Source: Metaphire vulgaris (taxonomy: Eukaryota; Annelida; Clitellata; Crassiclitellata; Megascolecidae). Taken from it: a DNA stretch of 64,000 nt. This document shows, one piece after another, positions 51,813-63,580 of this stretch. The stretch spans positions 5,793,316-5,857,315 of the forward strand of contig CM030835.1 of assembly GCA_018105865.1 (NCBI GenBank). The letters run 5' to 3'. Below the pieces are notes generated by a model, which saw nothing but the letters and a program-made list of their open reading frames with translations, did no database searches and had not been told where the DNA came from. Within the stretch, counting starts at the first letter, position 1. Each line of letters opens with the position of its first letter. The position numbers were made by a program, and so were the translations under genes.

Positions 51813-52270
51813 CCCACCATCATCATCATCATTCATCATCATCATCATCAATAACTGTGGGCTTTGGTGTACAGCTATATGACTTGGCTTCTTGCATGCA
51901 GGCATTTTCCACACCAATCGCCAATGTCATCACACCATTCCCTGTGTGACCTTCCTTTCTTGTTTGAACCTCCATTATTCCCAGCATTATAGTCTTTCTA
52001 TCATCTTTCATACGGCATGTCTCCAAAGAGACGCAGTTTCCTCTGTATCACTTTTTGCATCAAGGTGTCATTTGACTGGATTTTCTTGTATAGTTCCTCG
52101 TTGCTGATCTTTTCAAACCTTCCGATTCGGAGAATTTTTCTATAGCATTTTCTTTAAAAAGCTAAAATTCTCTCCAATTATTTTATGACGGTCCAAGTCT
52201 CGCGTCCATACAAGAAGCTGCTAAAAATGCATGCTTAAATAATCCTCATGTTATGCTGAGAGGCTATTGA
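51765..52270 (-). pseudogene. LINE ORF2 C-terminal fragment with GAT tail
   Basis: On the minus strand diverged blocks CRMKDDRKTIMLGIME, ILRIG-like, SNEELYKKIQS and an upstream SSFLYGRETW match the frame of the copy at 24208-24790. They then run into (GAT)n (51765-51842). Frameshifts are frequent. Confidence 0.7.
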
Positions 52271-52313
52271 TTTGATCTTATATAGCATATATATATAGGC
52301 CTACAATACGGAA

Positions 52314-52430
52314 TAAATGAACCAATAATGAAACAATAATGAATCAATAATGAAACATTAATGAACCAATAATGAAACAATAATGAAACAATAATGATAC
52401 AATAATTATACAATAATAATACAATGATGT
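52314..52430. repeat. 11-bp minisatellite AATAATGAAAC
   Basis: About ten to eleven units of AATAATGAAAC with single-base variants (ccaataatg, atcaataatg, atacaataatg). Confidence 0.85.
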
Positions 52431-53035
52431 CAAAATTTGACGCCTTAATCTATGAACGTTCAATTAACTTGATGCTTTTTTCACAGCAGTGCCCAGTTCA
52501 TTCAACATCTAGCACTTTTTTATGCGAAATCAGGTTTTCCTTTTTTTTATTCCATTGCCATTATCTTTATCGGTTTCCAGATATACAGACTATAGAGCTC
52601 ATTCGGCCGACGAATCGGAAATATCAACTTCCCACCATGCAGGAGTTTTTACCATCGTCTGATAAAGGCGCCATCCATGCATAGAGCCAACGAACGAAGA
52701 GAGTGCAGGCCATTTGAACGCAGTCTGTATCTACGCCATCTAGCGAGGGTTTTTTCACCGACCGTTCCCTGCAGCAGCTATACGATCATTATTTGATCAC
52801 AGATTGATCTATTCGAGACTAAAGAGATAAAAAGATATTTCTCGAGGCTGTGGACATGGGTGAGACATCCTCGTTCGTCCAACTCGAGCTATACCGACCA
52901 TGCATCGCTGTAAACCGTCGAGATATACGACAGACTCTGGCGCAACATAAAAACGCTTTGATGGGAACATCTAATCGGCTTATTACAACGATGCATTAAC
53001 AACGAAGGTTTGCAGCAACAACACGAGTTGCAAAT
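52431..53035. other. no gene recognised
   Basis: An 86-codon frame (52424-52684) lacks a recognisable domain and exon borders. Confidence 0.35.
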
Positions 53036-53038
53036 CAT

Positions 53039-53071
<33 letters not shown>

Positions 53072-53093
53072 AGTCGTAGTCGTCGTCGCAGTG
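53036..53093. repeat. GTC/GTA triplet run
   Basis: Interrupted TCG/TCA/TAG triplets. Confidence 0.8.
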
Positions 53094-53345
53094 GTCTTGT
53101 ATTCTACGGTGTTTAATAAATCTGCCAGCCATTATCTCTTCCTTTTGATCCTTAATTTGATGGTCTTCGTAATTCTCGGTCGCTTCGACTTCTTTCGTAG
53201 AAAAGATCACAAACATACGGAAAGCAGAAATAAGTTTCTACTATACAGACGAACTCTAAATGATTGTCTTGACCAGTTGCATCTACTCTGTTCCCCTTTC
53301 TTCTTTCCCACTCATTGATTCCTGCCTTCTTTTTCTATCTTTTCT

Positions 53346-53348
53346 TCG

Positions 53349-53379
<31 letters not shown>

Positions 53380-53403
53380 TTTCTTTCTTTCTTTCTTTTT
53401 TCT

Positions 53404-53462
<59 letters not shown>

Positions 53463-53463
53463 C
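53346..53463. repeat. CTTT tetranucleotide microsatellite
   Basis: About 118 bp of TTTC with a few interruptions; a strong strand-asymmetric pyrimidine tract. Confidence 0.92.
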
Positions 53464-53956
53464 TTCTTATTCTTGTCTCCGTTACCTTAGATGTGTGTAC
53501 TAGTGTGTAGCGCCGTTGTACAATACTGTGACAGTCAGACATTTAACGTACATTAGTGACTTGGCCTATTTAAAGGTAGTTAATTTCAGTAACTTTCAGA
53601 AAGAAAAGACAAATCAATCGATATTTCAAAAGATGCTCAGTGACACTGCACAGTCTTTCCAGATTCTGAGTCTCTGAGGGCAGTAGAGGTAGCACACGAG
53701 ATGCCCGACATCATGCATGCCAGACTGCAGTACTTGGTTAAGACAGAGTAATTCACTTAATTTGGGCGCGACGCCTCAACGCTGGAGGGAACGAGGTGCA
53801 GACAGTGATTGAATTCGCTGCCGGTACTCGCTCGATTGGACGCCTGTAAAACCAGTGCAGTCACCTCCCCCCCTCCCACACACACACAGATCAATAACCT
53901 GGTAGTATTTTAAAGACGGCGCATACAGTGTAGCAGCGTCTGTCCTTTTTGGTGGT
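53464..53956. other. no gene recognised
   Basis: Nothing recognised. Confidence 0.4.
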
Positions 53957-54245
53957 TAAGCAGCGGCGTAGCGAGAGGGGAGCAAATATACCCTCGGGCG
54001 CCGAGGATGAGGGGCGTCATAGATGCCAGTTATGGAGAGTGACGGTGCAGTGGCGTAGCGTGGGAGATCGAGGCGGCCGCACGCAATGTTTTTTGCTGGC
54101 GGGCGCGAAATATTTTGAAGCAAATGAATTTCAATGTCTCATTAAACTGGCGAGGACCCTTTTTGCCCGTCAGACTTTTTCAGGAGAGTTAGGCTACGGG
54201 CGCAGTAGGCCTATGTCCAGTTGTCTACAGTGGCATAGCCAGCCT
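53957..54245 (+). mobile_element. cluster of truncated family C-like left ends
   Basis: Three same-direction left tips occur within 290 bp: CAGCGGCGTAGCGAGAGG (53959), CAGTGGCGTAGCGTGGGA (54048) and CAGTGGCATAGCC (54228). The middle one carries gaccctttttgcccgtcaga. No right ends are seen. Confidence 0.55.
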
Positions 54246-54695
54246 ATGCACAGTGCGATTGTTAACTGGAGGCACTATTGAGACAGAAGAACAGACACTC
54301 TTATTTATGCGTGTCTGTATACCTTTTCAGCTTTAAGCCATGATGAGAAATTAACTTTTAAAAAATTGGGTGAGTTTTGGAGTGTCACGTGCCTCCGGCC
54401 CTCCGTGCCTCTGTATATCCGTCTCTGGCTCATGGCTGGGCAAACGAAGGTAAATACTGCTCGAAGGCAACCATAACTTTACTAAACAATATAATCTATA
54501 AAATACCGACGAACTGATAACAGTATTCGAGTACAAGGTTTAGAAGGATGTCAGGATTATTGTGGGTTGAAGACGAAAAGCAAACGTTAATGTCTTCACT
54601 TTTCTGCTAGTTGCAGATGCCTTAAAGGTAATAGCCGCTTTAGAAGGCTCTGATCATCTCGTGAGAAAAAATCAACATGAAAAACAATCTGTGAG

Positions 54696-54696
<1 letters not shown>
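54246..54696. other. no gene recognised
   Basis: Nothing recognised. Confidence 0.4.
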
Positions 54697-54749
<53 letters not shown>

Positions 54750-54782
54750 GTAATCATCATCATCAGCATCAGCATCATCATC
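54697..54782. repeat. ATC microsatellite
   Basis: About 85 bp of CAT/ATC triplets; Met- and Asp-rich ORFs here are artefacts. Confidence 0.9.
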
Positions 54783-55401
54783 TTCATAGTTGCTCTCTAC
54801 CAGCTCATTAGCGTCAATAGCTAGACGACCTATATACGAAATAACCAACTCACTCCTCTGTAAGACAAATTTGCAATATATCATATATAGGCCTATACAC
54901 TAGCATAACGCCCATATACGTTGCCCTGAATTTTTCTACTGATGTATAAATCTGGCGAATTATAAAGAAATTAACCGATGCATGCAGAATATATAACGAG
55001 ATCTAAGAGTCAGATCTCAGACTCCGACTATCATGCATGGCAAAAGTTCTTCAAACATATATTTCACATTTTACGCAAATCATGACCATTGCTCACGCTC
55101 CACTTACCCGAAGCTCAATATAAATTGTTCTTAATGTATTTGACCTGTGCTCTTTTGTCTGTGTCTCTCTCTGTCTGTCTCTCTCTCTCGCTCGATCGCT
55201 CGCTCTCTATCTATATCTCTGTGACTTTCCTTCAGTTTATTCCAATCTAATATCCATTATAAAGAATCCGAGCTCGGGCAATTCTTATCACAAATGCATC
55301 TCAAGTGAAAGCAGCAGTTAGTCACATGTAGTAATATGACCAGTGTGCAAGAAGAAACAATTTTTGTCTTATGTATACTGTATAATTATATTCTGTATAT
55401 T

Positions 55402-55409
<8 letters not shown>
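54783..55409. other. no gene recognised
   Basis: CT-rich stretch at 55150-55215; otherwise nothing recognised. Confidence 0.4.

Positions 55410-55464
<55 letters not shown>
55410..55464. repeat. TA microsatellite
   Basis: About 55 bp TA run. Confidence 0.9.
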
Positions 55465-55467
<3 letters not shown>

Positions 55468-56346
55468 TATGCGTGCGCGTATGCAGGAAGGTATTGAGAG
55501 TCAGACTAATGGGGGGGGGAGAGATTGCCACTTCCCCAGTTCTCCATTCCCTTGCCATTTAAAAAGTGGACAAGTCAGCAGCAGCCAGTGCCCAGGAATA
55601 TACCCCCAAAATATCACGAGCGTGTGCGTGCGTGCGTGCGTGTGTGTCTGCAGATAAGTAATTATATCCTCAACCGCAAATTTACTTAATATAAAAACAC
55701 AAATAAGATCAACAAATAAACTTCTATAGCGCCACTACCGTAAGTCCTATAAGGCATCAGACGAAGGCCGCGTCTTAAGACGAAATCCTTAATCCTTTAT
55801 CAAATTACGCACTCCTGACAAGTGCTGTTGCGAATCAGAAAAAAAACTGTATCTAAATATATATATTGCAGCAGTGCCATTCAGTATCCAAGCGTCGAAC
55901 AACACAGCACAGTTACTAAGACAGGTTCAAGCAATAGACGTCATTGGCCAAAAACCCGTTCAAAGACATGTATAGATCGTCTCAAAGCAGACAAACGCAA
56001 AAATAGCCGATAAAATGTGGAAGAAATTGAAGCGTCAAAGACTTGCAGATAAATAATGCCCTTCGTCAAAGTGGCAAAAATTATGTTTCCTGAAAAGATG
56101 CAGCTCAGTATAACAGCCAATGCAATAGGACCTGCATCATAACAAGAGCATTCGATGCGCCTGTATTTTGTCTGTCGAGAAATAATTTCGTGAACCTTCT
56201 TCTTCGCGGTAAGAAAAACAGTTCCGACGACTCTGCTATTTACGGCAACAAAACAGGGGCGTCATTGGCGAGAAAAGGGGGAGGTGGCCCCCAAGGAAAT
56301 AAAGAAATAATGTATAATGCATTAAATAAATAGATAAGTGTGAAAT
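55465..56346. other. no gene recognised
   Basis: caggggcgtcattggcg at 56255 resembles a hAT tip without a partner. No exon signal. Confidence 0.35.
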
Positions 56347-56500
56347 GTGCAAAAAAATCGCCAAAAATTTGCCAAAAAATGTCAAAAATTTGTAAATTTG
56401 CCGAAATTAGCCCACAAATTGCCAAAAATTTGTCAAAATTGGCCAAAAATTTGCCAAATTGGCCAAAATTACTACTACTACTACTACTACTACTACTGCA
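56347..56500. repeat. degenerate GCCAAAAATTTG tandem repeat and CTA run
   Basis: About nine diverged units of the type gccaaaaatttg / gtcaaaatt fill 56347-56466, then a CTA run at 56469-56497. Confidence 0.75.
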
Positions 56501-57484
56501 AGAAAATGTTCCGTATAGGGATCAACTTAGTAAACGATGACATTGAATTAATGAAAATAATTATTGGACAGAAAATGTAGTAAGCTTATTTACAAATTAG
56601 CATTTGACCTAAATCGACACAAGGAATAGACTACACGTCGCGGATGTTAATTATTAAAACATATCGCGCTGTCAACTTTCAAAATTTTAAGTACCAACGG
56701 TCTTTTGACATTTTAGTATTTTGCTAGTCGTCAGATTGAAAATATATAAAAAAAGAGGACCAGCATTTCCATCATGAGTTTTTAGAGCTAAATGAAAGCT
56801 ATGGACACTTTCACCGCATCCGATTAGATCCATATTTTAAAAAATTCCCCTTCCTTGATTCTTGAAAACCTTTCTTTTGGGTCAACTTAATTGGACGCAT
56901 CTTGTGCCCAGCTGTACAGTCACTACAGTGTACATCGAACAGAAGACGCTGATCAATTAAGCGGTGAATAACTATAAATTTTCGGAAAGTAATCTTGTAG
57001 AAAATTCTAAAAAATAGTCACAATAACATGTAAATCATAAAGGCAGTTAATCTTAATGACAATTCTGTGACTGTTTCTGTATTCTCACAAGACTCAACTG
57101 TTACTATAAGCGCCGCTTTACTGCATGCGCGCTATACATTATATGGCAAAATACTATGATTAATTCAGGCGCTTGCCTGCACTTTCTTTTACAGTTGCAG
57201 TATAGATCAATAAATACAGCCAGAAACATCCACATACATGTGGACCAAAAACCACAGGCCGTTCATAAAATATAGAACAATAACCTCACAAGAACCATGA
57301 TTATGCAACACGCTTTGTAGCATTCAAATGCTATACAATTCCAAATCTCCAATCCACTGTGGTTCATTTATATAATTTTTGTTGCTGCATGTTGTTGTTT
57401 TTGTTGCTTTTGTTATTATTGTCGCTATCATTGTTATTGTTATTGTTAAGGCTTCATATCTGCCGAATCTCTGACTAAAGGGAC

Positions 57485-57486
<2 letters not shown>
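56501..57486. other. no gene recognised
   Basis: AT-rich; nothing recognised. Confidence 0.4.
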
Positions 57487-57568
<82 letters not shown>

Positions 57569-57630
57569 TCTAGCTATTGCCGCTGATGAGCTGGCAGAAA
57601 GCAAAGATGATGATGATGATGATGATGATG

Positions 57631-57675
<45 letters not shown>

Positions 57676-57680
57676 GTTAT
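57487..57680. repeat. AAT-ATT palindromic array plus LINE tip
   Basis: AAT run turning into ATT (57487-57569) makes a perfect hairpin. Then ctattgccgctgatgagctg-gcagaaagcaaag-(ATG)n (57570-57632) matches the LINE 3' terminus at 14399-14452, followed by ATT to 57680. Confidence 0.75.
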
Positions 57681-57779
57681 TATTATTATTGTTCACTCGA
57701 AAGGCAATGCGAGAACTACTGAGAAATAACAGGATACATTATTGTACACTACTGTACGTGGTCGAAGAGAGAGGTCCCG

Positions 57780-58130
57780 CGGTCCCGCCCCAGACCCTCG
57801 CCCCGGCCCTGGCCCCCGCCCCGGCCCTGGCCCTGGCCCTGGTCCCGTATTCGGGCCAACTGGATGTCGTCTTGTAAAGGAGAAGGCGCCGTCTCACGCT
57901 CACAGGTAAGACGCACTTACATAAATAACAACGTATACGATCAATAAACCACTTGACTACGACGACGACGACGATGACGACGACCGCCGCCGCTGCTGCT
58001 GCTGCTGCTGCTGCTAAGAGAGCGCAGCAGACGTGCTAGATCTAGATCGGCGAACAGAACTCGTCAATCATCGGTGCACGCAACAACACACGACATCCGA
58101 ACGCAGATGAATGGCGAACAGACTTAAACT

Positions 58131-58172
<42 letters not shown>
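57780..58172. repeat. GC-rich repeats: CCCTGG, GAC, GCT, AGC
   Basis: Hexamer GGCCCT/CCCTGG at 57791-57846, GAC at 57960-57985, GCT at 57990-58016 and AGC at 58132-58172. The surrounding DNA is locally CpG-rich. Confidence 0.8.
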
Positions 58173-58173
<1 letters not shown>

Positions 58174-58201
58174 TGAGCGAATTGTCTTCACGGTTAAACT
58201 A

Positions 58202-58276
58202 AAGGGTGGCGCAAAAAAACCGGACTATTAAATGTCAAACCTAAATGTGACTAGTCCGGTTTTTTGCGCCACCCTG
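58202..58276. mobile_element. minimal hairpin MITE of Tc1/mariner type
   Basis: AAGGGTGGCGCAAAAAAACC at the left is complemented by GGTTTTTTGCGCCACCCTG at the right, with about 25-bp arms closing on a loop of roughly 25 bp. TA dinucleotides border both ends. Only 75 bp long. Confidence 0.75.
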
Positions 58277-58704
58277 TATATATGACTGACTGTCTTAGTC
58301 TGAGGACACACAACACCTATAGACAACGCAACTGGAAGGCGATGTCAGTGAAAGGATGAGCGTTGGTAGCAACACGAAACAATACAGGAAATATTTCGAA
58401 CAACGTGCATAACTATGGCAGTTATCATTATTAGGAGCACCTCACACGGCATGCAGTATAAGAGTCTTAGATAGTAGCGATATGGTATAGGAATGCTACC
58501 CCATAGACCAAAACAGTACACAAATGTTCACGGTAACGTCTTGAAATTCTTCCGATCAATATGATTTCTTCTTTAATAAGGATCGAACAACGATGATACA
58601 CAAACATATCGGTATGCATGAAAATGAGCATTATAGGAGGAAACAAGCTCATGTAAGAGTGAGACTTCGACTACGATTTCATTAAAGTGATTCGGCTTAT
58701 TTAC

Positions 58705-58840
58705 CTTTTGCAAGACACCATTTTTTTTCGATCGCAGGATCTGATAAAGCTCCCACCCAGAAGTCACGGGACAATAGTTAACGTTTGGTGCCGTTGTGTG
58801 AAGAAGAAGACTGCGTCTGAACTTCTTTCTTCTTTTTCGG
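58705..58840 (-). CDS. possible upstream exon of the unidentified minus-strand gene
   Basis: The minus strand has a fair acceptor (CTATTTTTTAGCAG) and donor (CAAAAG|GTAAAT). One frame is open throughout (in phase 2, out phase 0) and ends SGWELYQILRSKKNGVLQK, compatible in phase with the exon at 50094-50168. Another frame begins PKKKKEVQTQSSSSHNGTKR then TAA and would make a terminal exon of a different protein. The choice is unresolved. Confidence 0.3.
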
Positions 58841-59034
58841 CTGCTAAAAAATAGAACAAAAACGATCTACAATCGTTACAAAGAACTGATATCGATAAAT
58901 AGACAGTTAAAAACACCCAGTAAAGAAAATGAACTAAATCATTCTAAAAATTTATGAATAGTAATTAAACACTTACAACCAAATGTTCGTTAAAATATCT
59001 GTAATGCTTATGTGTGCGTATATATATATATTTA

Positions 59035-59240
59035 TTTATTTATTTATTGACAATTTATATAGCGCAGTAGACAAGGCTAAGGCTTAAAACAAGAGCGCTT
59101 AATGCAGTTCGTATCCAATATTAAATAAATGTGTCCTCAAATTTCTAATGAATAGTCCAGCTGAGATTGCTCCAGTCACATTGTCTGGAAAAGAGTTCCA
59201 CAGGGCCGGATTCCCCCGCGCGAATGATCTTTCCCCAAAC
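59035..59240 (-). pseudogene. LINE 3' end (LWNALP family) with ATAA tail
   Basis: Minus strand reads KFGERSFARGNPALWNSFPD, then SAGLFIRNLRTHLFNIGYE and a stop. A 3' UTR with gcgctatataaattgtc (one-base variant) follows, then an (ATAA)n tail. This is the longest intact reading of this family in the window. Confidence 0.8.
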
Positions 59241-59262
59241 TTAGGGGTCTTGCAAATATAGC

Positions 59263-59264
<2 letters not shown>

Positions 59265-59308
<44 letters not shown>
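59265..59308. repeat. GT microsatellite
   Basis: About 43 bp GT run. Confidence 0.9.
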
Positions 59309-59634
59309 CAGGATGTGTGAAATTGAAGTATTGAAGTTGAAAATCTTGTGAACGTCGGAAAATTGTTTTATTCTGCACTATAGTTGAATAACTGAAACAG
59401 ATTGTCTTGAATTTGCATTGCTGCATGATGTGGTTCATCGGATTGCATGTGCATCTGCTAAAAATGGCGACGTAAAGTACACGGACGTGCAGAGAAATTT
59501 CCTTCTCATGAATAGGGGGCCTAGGCTCCGATCGGAAACCAGATTTCTCTCCTGCAACTATATTGAATATCGATAATAAAAATAATAGCTATATCTATAT
59601 AGGCCTGTCGTTAATGTTAAACAGAAGCAAGTAA

Positions 59635-59890
59635 GTAAAAAAGTAAGTAAAGTAAAATCTCGTGGATTTCTATAGCGCCTTGGAAAGCAACACAACAGTA
59701 GCTGCTTATTCTTAGGCGCTCAGCCTCTCTTAAAATAGTTATGGGGAAGGTATATTATCAGCCAGGCAATAGTCAACATCCAAATGGCAGTGAGGCTATA
59801 TAGGTTGTTACAGCTATGGAGGATGTGATTTTAGAAAAAGGAAGGATTTAAGCTTAGACCTGAAGACTTGAGGAGATAATGGATAATGAA
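59635..59890. repeat. dispersed repeat (with 755-920 and 7060-7345)
   Basis: Begins aagtaagtaaagtaaaatct and ends in tttaagcttagacctgaaga...gaggagataatgg. The three copies together define a repeat of at least 250 bp; the (TAAG)-type end could be a LINE tail read in reverse. Confidence 0.6.
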
Positions 59891-60280
59891 GCGGCTGAGT
59901 AGTCTGCTGGTCTGCATGCGATGGAGGTTTCATTCGTCGTTAACCCAATGTTTCCAAACTGCATGGTTTCCATGTCTTTTCTTTCCAAGAAATGCAGTAT
60001 ATAATAATATAACATGCATGATAATTGTATGTTGCAGTGTTGAGCGAATGATTGCTGGATTTATCGTTGAACACTGGTGATAAATAGAATATAGCGAATA
60101 TCAGGTTGTCGTTTCGAAACATACGTGGATCTATAGATATAGCGCTTTCATAATATTTTCACTCCAACCGAAGCAACAGCATGATGTAAGCTAAAACACC
60201 ACCGTCATAATATCTGGAGCAACATCCGCAAATGCAGCTGTTGCAACGTCTCCTCGACAGCAACCAACAGCAGCGCAACA

Positions 60281-60491
60281 CACGTGGCCGGACAAAATGT
60301 TCGCGGACAGAATGTCACGGACAAAATGTCATGGGGGACAAAATGTCATGGGGACAAAATGTCATGGGGACAGAATGTCAGCGGACAAAATGTCACGGTT
60401 TATGGTTAGGGTATAGAGTTAGGATTGCATCTTGTCCCCATGACATTTTGTCCCCATGACATTTTGTCCGCTGACATTTTGTCCTAGCTCC
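60281..60491. mobile_element. inverted-repeat element built of GGACAAAATGTC units
   Basis: The left arm (60287-60400) has six tandem units of ggacaaaatgtcatggg type. The right arm (60432-60486) has three units in the opposite direction. A perfect 8-bp duplication gcgcaaca flanks it (60273-60280 and 60492-60499), as for hAT-type insertion. Confidence 0.75.
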
Positions 60492-60723
60492 GCGCAACAG
60501 CACCGCCAGATGCAAAATCCTCATTTTCATCAGACTCGTCTTCGCCGAACGAGAAGACGCACAAAACAGACGAAGATCTATCGGAGAGTCCATGCAGCGC
60601 TCGTAACATGGCAGGACCTCAAGGCTACAACACCATCAGAATCACCGGTCGAACCATCGAAGCAACTATAATGCATGCATTCAACATCATTGGACATGCA
60701 GAACAGACCACACAGCTGGCGTC

Positions 60724-61028
<305 letters not shown>

Positions 61029-61030
<2 letters not shown>

Positions 61031-62296
61031 ATATAATATATGCGCAGAAAACGCCAATCGTTAAGCGACAAAAACAGTATACAGGACATTGTCTGAAATT
61101 ATCACGAAATGACCAAATACCGAGAGAAGGAATTTGCCACGGCTAAGTATATCTCGACACGCACTTCATCTTCCATTCATTCGACGCCCAACTGCCGACT
61201 ATCAGTGCGGAATGCAGGGTATCTGCAGGCACTTCTCTCTGCGCGTCGCGACCTTCATTCATTCAGTCGGGCTGCTTTTCATTATTCAGGTGCCGTTGAA
61301 AATGCTCAGCAGTCCTCGACTCTATACCTCGTCTTCTTCACTCCCTCACTATCACTCACCTCTGCAATTCCCTATTAATTAAAGCTTCTGCATGCACTTG
61401 GTCCACGCAGGACTCTATAGGATTATGCATGCAATCGACAAACGAGTTGCATGGAAGTCTGCCGATCTCACATAGTTAATATTAAAAGTAAAATTCGCCG
61501 TGATAAATATATATATATATATATACGCCAAAATTAATAGTGTACAGTATGCCACAGTCAATTTGCAGTGTGAAGTATAACAATGTGCTTCTATAGCGCC
61601 TCTTCTGGACGAGACTTCAGAAGCGCTTCGGCAATGATTATTTTGTACTTTTCAAACGAGAAAAGCTCCAAACGTTTAGAACTGCCATAAGCACCGCATC
61701 GTTAAGATAACCACACAAGCAGAAACGCATTAACCTACGTCGGAAGATTTCCTCCCCTTTCATCCTCTCCTCTAATAGCCGACTAAAGAAAACTATTGCG
61801 ATGCGACTGGTCTGCGCACGCCATGAGATGACTGTCTATTAAATGTCTATATTCTGAATGAAATGAACTGAACTTGTGGATTTTACATCATTAGATTGTC
61901 GCCCAAGGCTCACGCGCGTTTGTCGTCGTATTAGTCTTATACGCGTGAATCTGTACAAGCGTCGTGTGACACAACCCGCCGGTTGTAAACTTAGAACTCT
62001 ATAATTTCATGGTCACACTATAATGTGTCGACAAGGGCTCCAAGCGGTTACACTGACTAGACTTTCCTGGCTGAAATCTCCAAAGCAAACTCTAAAGGGA
62101 AAATCAGCACAGGCGCAACTATAGAAGCAAAACAGTTGGTACGGTACACAAGTTTACGATGAACAAAACTTAACACTTATTCTATATACATACTCAAAGG
62201 AGTTTTAACCGTTACGGAGAGAACGAGCGAGTGAAGCAAAACAGACACCGAAGGCATAACTCTCGGTCTGACCAACCAACCCATTGGCCTCTCAAG
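61029..62296. other. no gene recognised
   Basis: Short TA run at 61506-61526, and a cttctatagcgcct...gaagcgct piece at 61590-61630 resembling a LINE 3' UTR. Otherwise nothing. Confidence 0.4.
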
Positions 62297-62430
62297 AATA
62301 ACCGACTTTTGCTGCTTTACCGGAAATCACCGAACGTTACCGGAGCCAATATCCGGCAAATTACCGGCGAGTTGCCGATACTCACCGGCGAGTTATAGGC
62401 CTATACCGGCAATCGCCAGAATCACCGGAA
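62297..62430. repeat. degenerate ACCGG-rich cluster
   Basis: About nine ACCGG/CCGGC motifs in 130 bp, partly as repeats of accggcgagttgccg / accggcgagttatag. Confidence 0.6.
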
Positions 62431-63546
62431 TGCAGATCACTAAACTTCCTTTAACAGAAGTGAATAAAAAACCGAATTTTGTCACAATTGCGGCCATTTT
62501 CTCACTTATTACCGCCGAGCTGACTGCATGGCACAAAAATAAAAAATAAATCGATTGAAACAGTAGAAAGTTATTTGTGCGCAGAAGTCCAAAAGAGACT
62601 CTAACTAGGCTATAGCAAGAACTAAATGTATGGTATACTTAAACAGGAATGCCAACAAAAATCTGATCCACAATAACAGAAAAATATCAATGAATAAAAT
62701 TTCTTGATTAACATCGAGACACAGTATATAAAATCTCTTATCTATATATGTATAAGTTATAAGGGTTTCCGTTAGTTCGCTTATACTATATAGGTAGACC
62801 ACTGCAGTAATGTGGATGCTGGTGACTTATCAATTATGAAAGAAAATTAAATTAGGAAAGATTTCGGCAACGGTTTTACAGCATAAAAACACTTTTACGC
62901 GACTATAGACTAGATTTATATTGAGCATGGAGCTATCTTACATTACAGCAGGTAGGCCCTAATGGTTCACGGGTCTTTCCACGAGCGCTACTGACAGTTA
63001 ATCACCCCGCCCCCCACTCCCACCTCCACCCCCATCACGCCAATAGCGGAAACCGACAGGAAGACGAATAAAACGCGAACAGAGAAAACCACAGAGAAAT
63101 AACTATATAGGAACTCAACGGTCGACTTTGACAGCGCGCCGTTATTAATGACTGGGATAACCACGAACATGAAAATTTATATCTGTGCCTCTGCTGAATA
63201 CCCTATATGAGTTCTATATAGAGTTCTATATAGATGACACAGCAGTCCTATATAGCGACGCGCCAACGGAAACGGAAACGATGGATGGCGCTCTTGGAGA
63301 AAGACCAGAAAATCGTCGATGTGTGTTCTAAACCCTGAAAACTGTACTCTCGCTTTACGGACCACTTAACAGAGGGTTCGTGACCCGACTCACAGATCTG
63401 GTCTCTGTCTTTCTGGCGCTTTGTACAAGAGACTGACTACAAATTGCGTGAAACGTCTATATTCCGGGTATTCGACAGTCAGATAATATTAAATGGAGCG
63501 AAGTGAAAAGAATAAATAACCCGAGAACTGATCCAGTCTGCGGTTA

Positions 63547-63580
<34 letters not shown>

